Under the pieces are notes generated by a model, which was given only the letters and a program-made list of their open reading frames with translations, was not told the origin of the DNA and made no database searches. From Strigamia acuminata (taxonomy: Eukaryota > Arthropoda > Chilopoda > Geophilomorpha > Linotaeniidae): DNA of 64,000 nucleotides. The stretch covers positions 36,987,211 through 37,051,210 of the forward strand of contig OX442314.1 in NCBI GenBank assembly GCA_949358305.1. Direction: 5' to 3'. This document shows positions 1-11,430 of this stretch, in pieces (the stretch's first letter is position 1; each line of letters begins with the position of its first letter). The translations under genes and the position numbers were made by a program.

Positions 1-365
1 AAATTACATTTACAAACAATTGAAAATAAGTCTTTTCCAAACATATTTTCAATCTGGAAAGAGACCATTTCCGTGACTTTTTTTACAATCACTTTACAAA
101 CATTTTCAATTGTGTAATTATAAAATTTCATAATATATTTCCAATCTATTTCCAATATATTTCCAATATATTTCCAATAAAAAATCTACTACCCTCCATT
201 TTGAAAAATTTAAATACATGAACTCAATTTTTTTTTTTAAACTGTTTGATTTTTTTTTCAAACACCATTCAACAATTAGTTTTTATTGATTTGATCACAA
301 TTTGCATTTTTATTAACAGTTTTATTTAAATTTATTTTAATCTTATAGTTTTCTTTTTTCTTACC

Positions 366-440
366 TTGACCTCTGCTGGAATGGAACCTGGGACCCTTCG
401 TTCTAAAGCCCACTGCCCTATCCACTAGGCTAGTATGGCT
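366..440 (-). repeat. tRNA-derived SINE-like head (RNA polymerase III box A and B)
   Basis: Read on the minus strand, the segment contains TAGCCTAGTGGATAGGGC, close to a tRNA A box, and about 35 nt later GGTTCCATTCC, close to a B box (GGTTCGANTCC). The spacing is tRNA-like, but the 5' and 3' ends do not pair into an acceptor stem, so this is not a functional tRNA gene. tRNA-derived SINEs typically look like this. No 3' tail or target duplication was identified. Confidence 0.5.
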
Positions 441-541
441 TGTAATAGTTTAATGCATAACTTCCTATAAATAGTAACTTCTTTGTTAAATAATCTATTT
501 GAGATTCATTGTATTAAAAATACAATCAATCTCACATTGAT

Positions 542-594
542 TACCGTCGATGAAACAATCCGACTCCTGGAGTCGGATTGTTTCATCGACGGTA
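542..594. repeat. 53-bp perfect palindrome (26-bp arms, 1-nt centre)
   Basis: The arms 542-567 and 569-594 are exact reverse complements around a single T at 568. A partial extra copy of the arm end (GTTTCATCGAC) follows at about 596-606. Such an arm length with almost no loop would extrude as a cruciform or form a very stable RNA hairpin. No gene overlaps it. Confidence 0.85.
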
Positions 595-1040
595 CGTTTC
601 ATCGACACGAATTTTTCCGTCCCTGCGCCCTGATTGGCCCGATTTCATATTGTCCATGTCGGTTCGAAATTGGACCGTTTTATACATTATTTTATCTTCT
701 GAGTTGAAATTTGATACAATTTTATTGTTCCTGACTGTATTTTACCTTGTTCTTGTTACATTTCAGATATTTAAATGTTACATTTAAATTTCAGGTATTT
801 TCTTGCTTTTACATTATTTTTACAATCATTGTGAAATGAAGTTTACAATACATATCCATCCAAAAGAAAATTGATTGGAAACAACATTTCAAACAACAGA
901 TTTACAACTAATTGAAAATATGACTTTTCATCTCTAGGATTTACTACCCATTTTCAGAAGTTTGGAAATATATAAATATTTCCAACATATTTCCAAAAAA
1001 TTTCCGCATCATAGTAAATTCAACTTTTCCATATAAATTT

Positions 1041-2969
1041 TCAACTTAGAAATGTTTGGAAATATGCTTTTTTTTCCAGTGCAGCTAGCAAGCATACATA
1101 GCCCGCAAATGACTTGGAATCAGTTGACACAGCGTTCCATGACGAATCTGCATAGGCTTGTATCTGTTCATCAGTATTTCCCCGTTGATACACCAATGCA
1201 TGATTCATGGTGCCCTTTAAATAACGTAGTACCCGCTTTGCAGCTCCCCAATGCGCTTGATGAGGTGCTGTTAACCACTGGGACAGGAATGACACGGCAT
1301 AAGAAATATCGGGTCTGGTAGCCTGTGCTATGTATAATAAAGATCCAATCAATTCTCGATATTGCTTATCCGGAATCTGCGGTCCTATCGGGTAGTTGGG
1401 GTCATCCATACGCTGGGAAGGGTCCATGGGTGTAGTTACGTGATTTGCATTTGATAAATTAAACTTTGATAAAAGTTCTTTAATGTAATGTTTCTGGTCC
1501 AGTGTAGTAATGCCTGTATCGGCGTCCATTTGCACACGGATGCCCAATATTTTGTTCACTGGTCCCAAATCAACCAAGTCTATGTCTTTTGCAACTTCAT
1601 TCATCATGTTATCCAACACCTCCTGATTGTTGGTTGCGGCTATTAAATCATCCACGTATGCTGGTATCAATATGATCGTGTTATCTTTAGTGTAATAATA
1701 CACAGAATTGTCAATTAATGACACCTTGAATCCTGCTCTTATCAAAATACGATTTAACATTTTATGCCAGGCTCTACCTGCCTGTGGAAGGCCATAAATC
1801 GCTTTCTTGAGTAGGCATACTTTATGTGCGGTGTGAGGCAATTGGTATCCATCGGGTTGCTTCATATACACAGTTTCAGACAATTCAGCATGTGTATAGG
1901 CACCCTTAACATCATAATGTTTAACAAATAAAGCGAACATGGTGGCCAGGGCAAGGAGCAATCGAATGGTAGTCAACCGTGCAACTGGAGCAAAAGAATC
2001 ATCATAATCAATTCCTTTTAATTGGAGAAAACCTTGGGCTACTAGTCTGGCTTTATGTTTCAGTACATGTCCATGTTGGTCTGTTTTCGTTTTGTATAAC
2101 CATCTGGATCCAACAATTCTTGTGTTGGCTGGTGGGTCCACGAGCTCCCAAACTTTGCGACTAATTAAGGATTGCATTTCGGTATCCATTGCATCCTTCC
2201 ACAACTGTGCTTCAGGGGAGTTCATGGCCTCGTTATAAGTAGTTGGATCCATTGCTGAGGGCAACGCATTATCTTCAATTTGGTCTTGCTGTTGTACTAA
2301 TGCAGTACCTTGTTGTTGCACTTGGTCCCTCAGTATTCTGTGATCTCTCCAATTCGCAGTTGAATATGGTTGAACCTGTCTCCTCTCTCGAGTAGAGTAG
2401 CGACGTGCAACTGGTGTTACAATATTTAATGGTGGTTGCCTGGGATTATCTTCTGGTTGAGTGTGTGGGTCAGCAGGCTTGGACTGGGTTAATGGTATGT
2501 AGACTACTTGATCCAAACTTTCCACACTCGGAACTTGAGAAGGTTGGATATCTTGTTGTGTTTGTATAGCAGATATACCATTTTTGGATTCAATAAACTT
2601 GACATCTCTTGCAAAAAATATCTTGGCGGTCACGGGGTCGTAAAATTTCCAACCTGGTGAGCCAGTTGGATACCCTATGAAAATCACTGGCTTAGATGTG
2701 GGATCCAACTTGTTTCTGAATTGTTTGGGTTGCCAAGTATAAGCGAGACATCCAAAAACTCGTAAGTTGTTTACATCAGGCTTGGTTCCAGTGACACGTT
2801 CATATGGCGTAACTGTAGGAAATCGTCGCATCGGTGACCTATTCGCAACATATGCGACCACAGCAGCCGCCTCAGCCCAAAACTTCTGCGGTAACTTTGA
2901 TTCCCGTAACAGTGTTCGGACTTTTTCAATAATTTTTCTGTTCGAGCGTTCGGCAGCTCCATTCTGCAT
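1041..2969 (-). pseudogene. copia pol fragment ORF, 642 codons
   Basis: This is the longest open segment of the truncated element. The first ATG lies in the integrase motif, so it is not a natural start; coding similarity continues upstream to about 3,155. The protein ends with unrelated residues after the RNase H motif, which marks the 3' break point. It would not give an active polyprotein. Confidence 0.85.
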
Positions 2970-3155
2970 AGGTGTATATGTTATTGTGTGTTGATGCTGT
3001 ATTCCATTGTCTTTAACAATTCTTGCAAATTCTGTATTTTCAAACTCAGTTCCATTATCGGTACGAATTAACTGAACTTGAGTAGAAAACTGATTTTTAC
3101 AATATGCTAGAAAGTCCTTAGTGGAAGCAGTGGAAGCGTGCTGGGCCCATAACCT
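1041..3155 (-). mobile_element. Ty1/copia retrotransposon fragment (integrase end, reverse transcriptase, partial RNase H)
   Basis: The conceptual translation on the minus strand starts inside the integrase core (LIRTDNGTEFEN, then MQNGAAERSNR around the catalytic Glu). It runs through a proline-rich linker into a copia-type reverse transcriptase (KTKTDQHGHVLKHKARLVAQGF, split here only as a label; YVDDLI as catalytic box) and stops in RNase H after the AYADSSW motif. Gag, protease and the N-terminal integrase are missing. The RNase H C-terminus is missing too, and no LTRs are seen. The frame closes near 3,155, only about 130 bp from the stop codon of the neighbouring LRR gene. It is a truncated, dead copy from a different family than the full copia element at 24.8-32.0 kb. 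Confidence 0.9.
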
Positions 3156-3282
3156 TTGTTAGTGTAATCCACAAATAAATGCCAGAGGCAAATCTCATCT
3201 CGACATGTTTTATTAATTTTGTTTACAACAATGTGTACACCAATAATATACCACTAGTGATATCTTACATTGATGCCAATAT

Positions 3283-5184
3283 TCACGTTACAACATTAAC
3301 TCGCAATTTCACATCCAACTTGACCAGAGAACCGATTTTAAACAAATTCTCAATCGCTGACGGTCCCAACAAATTACAGAAAGAAATTTTCAAGCTTCTG
3401 AGTTTCTTCTTTGCCATCAACTCGGCAAACTCGCGCGCTATTTTATTACCGAAACCGTAGCAACAGCAAAGATGAAGCTTCTTGAGATTCGGACACATGT
3501 CCAACACCTGGAATAAATGACCGCAAGAAATCCAACCGCCGTTGAGATCAGCCAGATGAAATTTCGTCAATTTATCAAAACGCAAACCACGCAAACAAAC
3601 TCGACTTTCGTCCTCGTTCACGCCCGAATTCAAACGCATGTGAACGTTCAAGCTGCTCAACTCCTCGAATTCCGTCAAAGTGTGCAGCATGTTCGGAGTG
3701 AAAACATCGGCAGTTATGTACATTTCGGACACTTGCGGACACTTGCGCACGGCTATGTCCAGCTCTTCCTGAATTTCATCGCCAGGAGAATCGAAATCCA
3801 AATACCTGATGTTGTATTGCTTCGAGTCGATCGGCGACAGCGCTTTCAGCCACTTTGAATGGCAAAAGCCCAAGTTTTCCACCAATTCCATCGTGTTCAA
3901 CACCAAACAGATGCATTCCGCCGAAATTTTATCGCCCAGCAAGAGCACTTCCAAGGTTTTCCTTATCGTGGAGTCTTCTCCGCACAGTTGTGTCACAACA
4001 TGTTCCATGTCTCCAATGGCGTAAAGCTCGAGAAGCGGCAACTGGGCGAGGTACCTTATGGCGGCGTCTTCGACAACACACTCGTCGATGTGTAGTGCCT
4101 CTAGATTTGGCAAACTCTGGCGCATTTGTTTGCACGCATTGGCCGTGAGTGTGCAGTTGCGGGGCAGTTGCAACTCCTCCAGATTCTATTAAAATAAATG
4201 TTTTAAGGAATAGCGCACGCAGCAAATCAGAATAAATAGAATATCCAAAGTGCTGCGTGCATTTTTAGTTCTCTTTTAACGTATAGTGTGTAGCCCGGAC
4301 ATAGGACGGGTCCCAGAAACTTGTCCGGTCTAGGGAATGTCCATTCTGTATAGCTCTCTGGTCTGGACAAATGCCACATGTCCGGACTACATTGAAACAA
4401 TTCAAAAAAATGTAATTTTCTAATGAAAGAAGCAATAAAAAGAATTTATAACACTGAAAATAAAAATTAAAATTAAAACTTAGTTTATCGCCAGGTTCAT
4501 AAGGGTTTAAAACCGAAATTTGCGCTAAGGCGTAGTGCAAATGCAAAGTACCGCTAAAATTACGTAATGTCTATGTGAAGACATGCACGTTACGTAACAT
4601 GCGTGCACATGGCGTAACGGTACATTTTAACGCAAATTTCCTTTTCCAACCCTTGTGAACCTGCAAGAAATTAATTTTTTATTTAAATTTTAGTGTTTTT
4701 AATTCTTTTAGTAATTTGTTTCATTAGAAATTTGGCATTATTGTTTTTTGTCCGGATTACACAGCGATTTTTCCATATACGGGCTACACAGCTTACACTA
4801 CACTCACTTTCAACTTGTGGCCGCTAACTTTAAGCAAAAACTCCAAATCAAAATTTTGGCTAGAAAATTCCATTTGAATTCCTTGCTGCTCTTCGTGTAG
4901 ACATAGAACAACGTCTCTCGCCTCTCGCTCGCGAATATCTTCGTCCCAAAAACGTGCCAAATTTAAGTCGGCCAACAGTTTTTCACGATCCTTCCGAGCT
5001 AAATAAAATCAAACTTAAATTAAATTAAATAAATTCACAATTCCGGCTGTTACTTACGTAGTTTATCGAAGTAAGCGATTAATTGCACCGCGTTTTTCGT
5101 TTGAACGTCGTCCATTTCTTCAACTTTCCATTGCATGATACGGTCGAAAACTGCTTGTGTCGCAATGTCCTTTAATTTCAGCAT
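3283..5184 (-). CDS. LRR-family protein, three exons (intact member of the local cluster)
   Basis: Proposed exons on the minus strand are 5184-5058, 4998-4808 and 4185-3283. Donors GTAAGT and GTGAGT and acceptors TTTAG and ATAG are visible, and the phases fit (127+191+903 nt), giving about 406 residues. Exon 1 starts at an ATG preceded by a likely 5'-UTR intron (donor near 5,262, acceptor near 5,193). Residues 1-106 are mostly helical and unrecognised. The rest is RNI/FBXL-like leucine-rich repeats, for example CPNLKKLHLCCCYGFGNK. No F-box is seen. Exon sizes and sequence match the broken copies at 5.8-8.1 and 8.7-10.3 kb, which supports the model. A possible MITE lies in intron 2. The function is unknown; LRR folds usually bind proteins. 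Confidence 0.72.
4287..4790. mobile_element. Candidate MITE in intron 2 of the LRR gene
   Basis: The left end TGTGTAGCCCGGACATA and the reverse complement of the right end (TGTGTAGCCCGTATATG) match at about 14 of 17 positions. A second pair of inner motifs, TTGTCCGG, occurs near both ends. The interior is AT-rich and noncoding. No clear target duplication was found, and the intron of the paralogous gene is too diverged to show an empty site, so the boundaries are tentative. Confidence 0.4.
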
Positions 5185-5834
5185 TTTTAAATCTGCAAAA
5201 CATTTTTTTTACACTTTTAGCAGTGCAATTTTAGTTTGCTTTCTTCTCATTTTGTGTTTTTTACCTGAAACTTAATGGCCACGAAAGATTTTTTAACTTC
5301 TACAGCCCAAATAAATTCACAACGATACCTCGAAATGTTAAACGGCAATAAACGGAGCAAAATCCGTCCAAACTCGGACGTTTTAGGCGTTTTGCGTTGG
5401 CGAAAGTCAACCAAAAAACGGAAACAGGATAGAAACTCCCGGAAATATGCGCTGGAACTCTGGCGAGAGAAAGAGGAGCTACCTCCTGCTCCAGGTTTCC
5501 ATCTGGTGGAAGAAAGCTGTAGCTTTAGCATAGCAACACAAAAGAAGCCAATTAAAGACGCAATGTACACACACGCTAATTGGTCATTGCTTATAGAAAG
5601 GATTGACAAAATTGATGAGAACAGTCATTTTCTTGCTCGTTTCAAAACTTTTTCATTTAAGACGAAATTCACCAAAAATTCTTCCAGTCGGTTCCAAGGC
5701 TTACTCAACATCATAATATAAAGTCTACATCACTAGTCACAGACATGGCATATTAACTTTTAATTTTCAAATACAAAAGAAATATCGGTTTAATGCAGAC
5801 ACTCGTTAGTCGCCGACTTGACCAGAGAACCGAT
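5185..5834. other. 5' region of the LRR gene and spacer to the next copy
   Basis: On the minus strand this holds the presumed 5'-UTR intron (CAG/GTAAAA donor near 5,262; pyrimidine tract and GCAG acceptor near 5,193) and the upstream promoter region. Pieces of the same upstream sequence recur before the third copy (about 10,500-10,560: AATAAAC..CTCAGACATTTTGC), suggesting that the promoter was duplicated with the gene. A 148-codon plus-strand ORF starting at 5,275 lies opposite this conserved upstream DNA and is judged fortuitous. Confidence 0.45.
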
Positions 5835-8089
5835 TTATAAAAAATCCTCAATCGCTGACTGTCCCAACAAATAACATTTATCAAGTTGCAAACTTTTGAG
5901 TTTCTTCTTTGCCATAAACTCAGCAAACTCGCGTGCTATTTTATTGCTAAAACCGCAGCAATTGCAAAGTTCAAGCTTCTCAAGATTTGGACACATGTCT
6001 AACACCTGGAAAAAATAACCGCAAGAAACCCAAACATCGAAGAGATCCTCCATAACAAATTCAACTAAATTCTTCAAACACAAATTCTTCAAATTTAGTC
6101 GATCAAACACGTCATTTCTTTCATCTATGGGCTCACCCCAGAACCACGGGACGGCCTCAGTCATTTGAGCATACAAGAAGGTCAACTCCTTGAATTTCGT
6201 CAAACTGAGCAACATTTTGAGTGTGAAAACCTCCGAATGGATGTAGATGCTGCAAACTTTAGGACACGTGAGCACGGCGATGTCCAGCGCATCTTCAATG
6301 TAGTTATCGAGAGACTCGACACTCAATAGTCTCAAGTTGTATTGCTGCGGTGGAGAGTCAAGTGGCAAGAGCGCCTTGAGCCACTCACTGGAATCTAAAA
6401 GTCCCAAGTCTTCGATCGATGTCATATCGTGTTCAATACAAAGCAGCGGCAGTCCACTGAAATGCCCTCACCGTCAAATTCGAACACTCGCAAAGTCTTT
6501 CTGAGTGCGGAATCTTGTCCGCACAGTTTTCTCACAAAAACTTCTGTGGTTTCACTGATACGAAGCTCTATGAGTGTCAGCTGGGCGATGTGTATGGCCG
6601 CGTCGTCCTCAACAACACCGCCGGAAATATGAAGTTTCTTTAGATTTTGCATTATCCGGCACATTTCTTTGCAAGCATTGGCTGTGAGGGCACTTTTCCT
6701 GGGCAGATGTAAGTCTGTCAAATTCTATGTGATAAATACAATTAGAAGGATTAAAACAAAGAATAGTGAGTTTGCGGTTGCCAATTGTTCCTTACAATTA
6801 TGAGTTACAAGCTCATAATTATAAAAATGGACTTATAACATATCGTAACTCCTCAACTTTTACACTATTTTGTAAAATAAAGGAGCCAATCAGATCACTT
6901 AACACTATTTGAAGCTCCTCCCACTATTGCAAATGGCGCTGATGGTGCTAATGGAAATTCAAAATGGCTGCCTGACCTGTTTCAACATTCAGCCTCAATC
7001 ACAATTTCTTTCTGCCATCGAAGGATAGAAACAACTAAAATCATTCCAGGTAAGCAAATAAATAAACTGGAAGACAATTTCATGTCTGAAAACTGTCACA
7101 TTAGTAAAACTACAGATTTTCATTTTCTTTTGCATAGGGATCTGTTCTACCATTACATGGTATTTATAAGTATAATTTATAAAATATATTTATTGTACCG
7201 CAAGTGCCTATTTCAAGAAGAAATTATAATTATAATTATGAGCTTGTAACTCATAATTATAAGGAACAATTGGCAACCGCAAACTCACTAATGTCGCAAA
7301 TTTTACGGACAAAATACATTTTACAACAGAAAAATGCACGGATAAAGCATTTTTGTCTGAAAACACTATTTCTTTTCTTAGAATATTGAATTTTTTCTGC
7401 AAATCCATTTTTTTTTTTTACCTCAAAATGCATTTTTCTGTTCGCAAATGCATTTTTATCTGTTTGCAAATGCAGTTTTTCATTTGCAAAAGCATTTTTT
7501 CATTTGTAAATGCATTTAACTTTCTGCATAAGCACTTTTTAGGCTCGAAAATACTCTTTTGCTAAAAAAAAAAAAGGGTCATTTCTAAATTTTTAATATT
7601 TAGTCTATTTTTCTTCGAATTTAATAATTTATCGTCTTTTGGGATATTTTTCGTATTTATTAACAATAAATTCAAGCTTCATCACTGTCTGTGTGAAGTC
7701 AGTTCCCTTTTGCTACTCACTTTCAACTTGTGGCCACTAATTGCAAGTAAAAGTTCAAAATCAAAATTTGTAAAACCCCATCTTAAGTTCGTGCTGCTGT
7801 TTGTATAGAAATGAAGCAACGTCCCACGCTTGTGGTCTGTGAATTTCGTGGTCCCAAAAACTCAAAAAACTGAACCTCGTCAGTATTTCGTCGCAAACAG
7901 TGTAAGCTAAATCGATTAATTGATAATTACGAAATAAATTTACAAATCCAAGTGTAACTTACGCAAGTTATCAAAATAAGCGATTAATTGCAGTGTTTCT
8001 TTCATTTGAACATCTTCCATTTCCTCAACGTTCCATTGAATCATACGGCCGAAAAGAATTTTAATTGCCACGTCGCTTAATGTCTCCAT
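5835..8089 (-). pseudogene. LRR-family pseudogene (second copy), two frameshifts
   Basis: The exon plan matches the intact copy: exon 1 at 8089-7963 (127 nt, same length), exon 2 at 7906-7721, exon 3 at 6724-5835. Exon 2 is 5 nt shorter than in the first copy, around codons reading MGF, and this breaks the frame. Exon 3 has a 2-nt insertion near 6,422-6,425 (ACG AT-AT-G) that splits the LRR region into two frames. The C-terminal reading ends at a TAA after AIEDFL that is shared with the third copy. The splice sites are still canonical. Intron 2 carries a Tc1/mariner-type MITE. Decay seems recent, because long stretches remain highly similar to the third copy. Confidence 0.75.
6766..7288. mobile_element. 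Tc1/mariner-type MITE with 59-bp terminal inverted repeats and TA target duplication
   Basis: The left end starting GTGAGTTTGCGGTTGCCAAT is repeated in inverted form at the right end for 59 bp, with one mismatch seen. TA dinucleotides flank it at 6,764-6,765 and 7,289-7,290. The paralogous intron of the third LRR copy reads straight across the same site (TTAAAACAAAAAATGTCGCA near 9,580), giving a natural empty site. Each inverted repeat also holds its own small hairpin (AATTATGAG..CTCATAATT). There is no coding capacity, so it depends on a transposase elsewhere. Confidence 0.88.
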
Positions 8090-8685
8090 TATCGATTCTG
8101 CTCAAGAAATAGACAATTTAATAGCGACGTTTTGCTGTTGTTTTGTTTTTACCTGAAATTAAAGACCCATAAATTTTGCCCCCAAAACTTCTTTTTCTGT
8201 CATAATTTCCAACAATAGTTACTCTAGCAACAAGTAAACAAAAACGTCACAGAGTCAATAGACTCTGCTGTTGCTGACTCTGCTCTCTCACCATTTTCAG
8301 ACCGACGCGTAATAAAAAGTCAGATTACAATTGATGACGTGACAATGACAAAACGAATTGATGAGTAATCATTCTCACACCAACAACGTAGCATGCATAC
8401 GACGTAGAAAGCATTGACAGACATGACACATTAATTTTGATTTTCAAATACAAAAAAAAATATCGATTTAATGCAGACACCCAACCTCGGAAAACTCGTT
8501 AGTCGCCGACATCGCTGTCATCGTCGCTCTTAGTGTCGCTCTCAACGTCGCTATCATCAATGGAACAGTGAAAGACTTGTAGCTGCAAGTTCATCCCGTG
8601 TCTCTCAGCCTTTTGCTGCATAATGTCAACGTTTTCTCATCTTATTAACTTTCAATTTCACATCCAACTCGACCAGAGAACCGAT
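8090..8685 (-). other. Spacer with remnant of an acidic C-terminal coding tail
   Basis: Read on the minus strand, 8,640-8,499 encodes a stretch ending in alternating acidic and serine residues (DDSDVESDTKSDDDSDVGD, then TAA), lying after the premature stop of the third LRR copy but in another frame. It looks like the original C-terminal tail of the family. In the second copy the end of this tail (GTTAGTCGCCGAC) is joined directly to the LRR end, so the tail was deleted there. The rest of the spacer (8,090-8,480) is the 5' region of the second copy, with its likely 5'-UTR intron. Confidence 0.5.
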
Positions 8686-10311
8686 TTATAAAAAATCCTC
8701 AATCGCTGACTGTCCCAACAAATAACATTTATCAAGTTGCAAACTTTTGAGTTTCTTCTTCGCCATAAACTCAGCAAACTCGCGTGCTATTTCATTGCTG
8801 AAACCGCAGCAACAGTAAAAGCTAAGCTTCTCGAGATTCGGACACATGTCCAACACTTGCAAAAAAAGACCGAAAGAAAACCAAGCATCCAACGGATAGT
8901 TCATAGACAATTCAACTAAATTCTACAAATACAAGTGACGCAAACTGAGTGGGTCAAACGCATCATTTCTGTCATCTGTGGTCCCAAACATGAGAGCATG
9001 CAAGACGGTCAACTCCTTGAATTTCGTCAATCTGTGCAGAATTTTGAGGGTCAAATCCTCCGGAAAGATTTTGATTCTGCAAACTTTTGGACACGTAAGC
9101 ACGGCAATGTCCAGCTCATCTTCAATGGAGTCATCGGGGGGCGCGAAAGACAATTTTCTCAGATTGTATTGCTGTGGTGGCGAGTCAAGTGGCAACAGCG
9201 CCTTGAGCCACCTGGAATATAAAAGTCCCATATGTCTTCGATGGATGTCATCGTTTTTACCACGAAGCAGCAGCAGTCGGCTGAAATGTCTTCACCGTCA
9301 AATTCGAATACACGCAACGTCTTTCTGAGTGTGGAATCTTCTCCGCACAGTTTTCCCTCAAAAACTTCTTTGGTTCCATTGATGTGAAGCTCAACAAGTG
9401 ACAGCTGGGCGATGTGTATGGCCGCGTCGTCTTCAACAACACCGTAGGGAATACGAAGTTTCTGTAGATTTGGCATTATCCGGGTAATTTGTTTGCACGC
9501 ACCGGCTGTGAGTGGACATTCAGTGGGCGGACGTAAGTCTGTCAGATTCTACACGATACTTATAAATAAAATTAGAGGAATTAAAACAAAAAATGTCGCA
9601 CACAGAATGTTTGTGCTTGTGTTTTCAATTTTCCATTAATGTGCGAGCAAATTTTACACAGAAAAATGCCCGTTTTGGACGGATATAATTTTTGTTCGAA
9701 AACTATAATTTTTGTCAGAAAATGTATCTTTTTTCCACATGGAATGATGAAAGTGCAATTTTTTCACCTCAACATGCATTTTTCTGCGTGTAAATAATTC
9801 TTTTTTTTTTAATATTTTTTAATATTTCTCACATATTTTTCTAAATTAATAATTTGACATCTTTGGTATTTTCCTTCCCTCCTCCACCTTAACAACCATT
9901 TCACGTTCAGCCATTGTGTGAACTTCCTTCCCTTTCGCTACTCACTTTTAACTTGTGGCCGCAAACTCGAAGTAAAAACTCCAAATCAAAATTTGGATTG
10001 CTAAACCTCATCACAAGACTTCTCTGCTGTTCGTACAGAAATGACGCAACGTCCCACGCTTGTCGCCTGCGAATTCCGTCGTTCCAAAAATGCTCCAAAC
10101 ACGTCAGCATTTCGTCGCGAACAGTATAAGCTAAATCGGACCGTCTGTTATTGATAATTACGAAATAATTTGACAAATCCACGTGTAACTTACGTAGTTT
10201 ATCGAAATAAGTGATTAATTGCAGCGTGTTTTTCATTTGAACGTCGTCCATTACCTCAACGTTCGATTGAATCATACAGCCGAAAATTGCCATGTCGGTT
10301 AATGTCTGCAT
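8686..10311 (-). pseudogene. LRR-family pseudogene (third copy), frameshift plus nonsense
   Basis: Exon 1 at 10311-10194 and exon 2 at 10130-9946 are intact and in phase (118+185 nt, 101 codons). Exon 1 is nine nt shorter than in the other copies. Exon 3 (9548-8686) has a 1-nt shift near 9,231 between MTSIED and the WLKALLPLDS segment. It also has an in-frame TAG near 8,923, where the second copy reads AAG. The reading ends at the TAA after AIEDFL shared with the second copy. The donor of the presumed 5'-UTR intron has decayed (GC instead of GT near 10,388). Intron 1 happens to be open, so exons 1 and 2 form one apparent ORF. Confidence 0.75.
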
Positions 10312-10814
10312 TTTCGATTCTGCTCATGAAATTGTATACATCAAGTAAATGAAATTTTGGTTTGGTTTCGTCTCGTTTTGTGTTGATGCCTAAAATTGTT
10401 TTTCTAAATCTCTGTTTCTGTTAAAATTCTGATACAAAATTTTTTATTTCAACTTTTTAGCCTAATTTCCATAATGGAGTTCTAGCTTTACAACAATAGT
10501 TACTGCCAGCGACAGATAAACAATAAACAGGTGAAAATAGGCCTAAACTCAGACATTTTGCTTTGCTTTGGTTTTGACACCTTCGTTCCCTTTCTTTCGA
10601 CATCAACCGACTGAAATGAAGCAAAATTATCCAAACCACAAGTTTTGGTGATAAAGTTCAACAAAAAACTGGTATATAAACCTTTATTTCTTTATTACTC
10701 CACGTTCTAATTCCTTTTCTTTCAGTTTTCATTACAAAAAAATCGATTTCATGGCGGCACACGTCTCCTGACGACTCGTTAGACGTTATTTGTGCGTATT
10801 GTATTAAGATCTGC

Positions 10815-11195
10815 AGAATAACAAACTTCTGAGTTTCTTCTTCGTCATCAACTCGGGAAACTCGCGTCCTACTTTACTGCTAAAAGCAATAAAGTAGCAC
10901 GCGAGCTAAGTTTAAGCATCTCTAGATTCGGACACATGTCCAAATCACGGAAAAAATGACCGGAAGAATACCAAACATCTAATGGACCGCCCATAGAAAA
11001 TCCAACTAAAATCATACACGTCATTTCTGTCATCGATGGGACACTCTCGCTCAATGGGGTCTTCATGTGAGCATACAAGTAGGCCAACGCCTTGAATTTC
11101 GTCAAACTGTGCACTATTTTGAGACTGAAAACGTGCGAATAGATGCTAATTCTGCAAACTTTGGGACACGTGAGCACGGCGATATCCAGCTCATG
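10815..11195 (-). pseudogene. LRR-family fragment (fourth copy)
   Basis: Only part of exon 3 remains: the HELDIAVLTCPKVCRI stretch through DMCPNLEMLKL, with frame breaks. A short inverted duplication (TACTTTACTGCT..AGCAATAAAGTA, near 10,871-10,900) interrupts the CCGF segment. Upstream of about 11,200 similarity is lost abruptly and AT-rich DNA follows. No exons 1-2 are visible. Confidence 0.65.
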
Positions 11196-11430
11196 ACCAC
11201 CCATTGACTCCCTTTGAAATCTCGTCATAATAGTGAAATTTTGTTGAATACTGACTAAACTTTTGAAATTCTGTTGAGATGAAATAAAAGAATGCTTTAA
11301 AGGTAAAGGCAAGATTTATTGTAAGTAACAAGGGGTTTACATTTCTTAAAACAGGAACAAAGGATACAAATTGAGAAAACATGACAAAAAATTCACCACA
11401 TGACATATTAACTTATTAACATCTTATTAG

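Larger units (their letters stand above)
1..1040. other. AT-rich noncoding stretch with short TTTCCAA-type repeats
   Basis: No credible gene is visible. The stretch is AT-rich and contains a short run of TTTCCAATATA-like units at about 139-181, with related TTTCCAA motifs again at about 970-1,010. A motif near 10-37 (TTACAAACAATTGAAAATA) recurs in diverged form near 901-928. This suggests that both ends of an old mobile element, or two copies of one repeat, bracket the stretch. Two items inside it are listed separately: a tRNA-like segment and a perfect palindrome. Short ORFs here have no recognisable features. Confidence 0.5.

Noticed and set aside
5275-5721. 148-codon plus-strand ORF opposite the LRR gene 5' region
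   Set aside because: It overlaps conserved promoter/5'-UTR sequence of the LRR family and is not preserved in the paralogous upstream regions.
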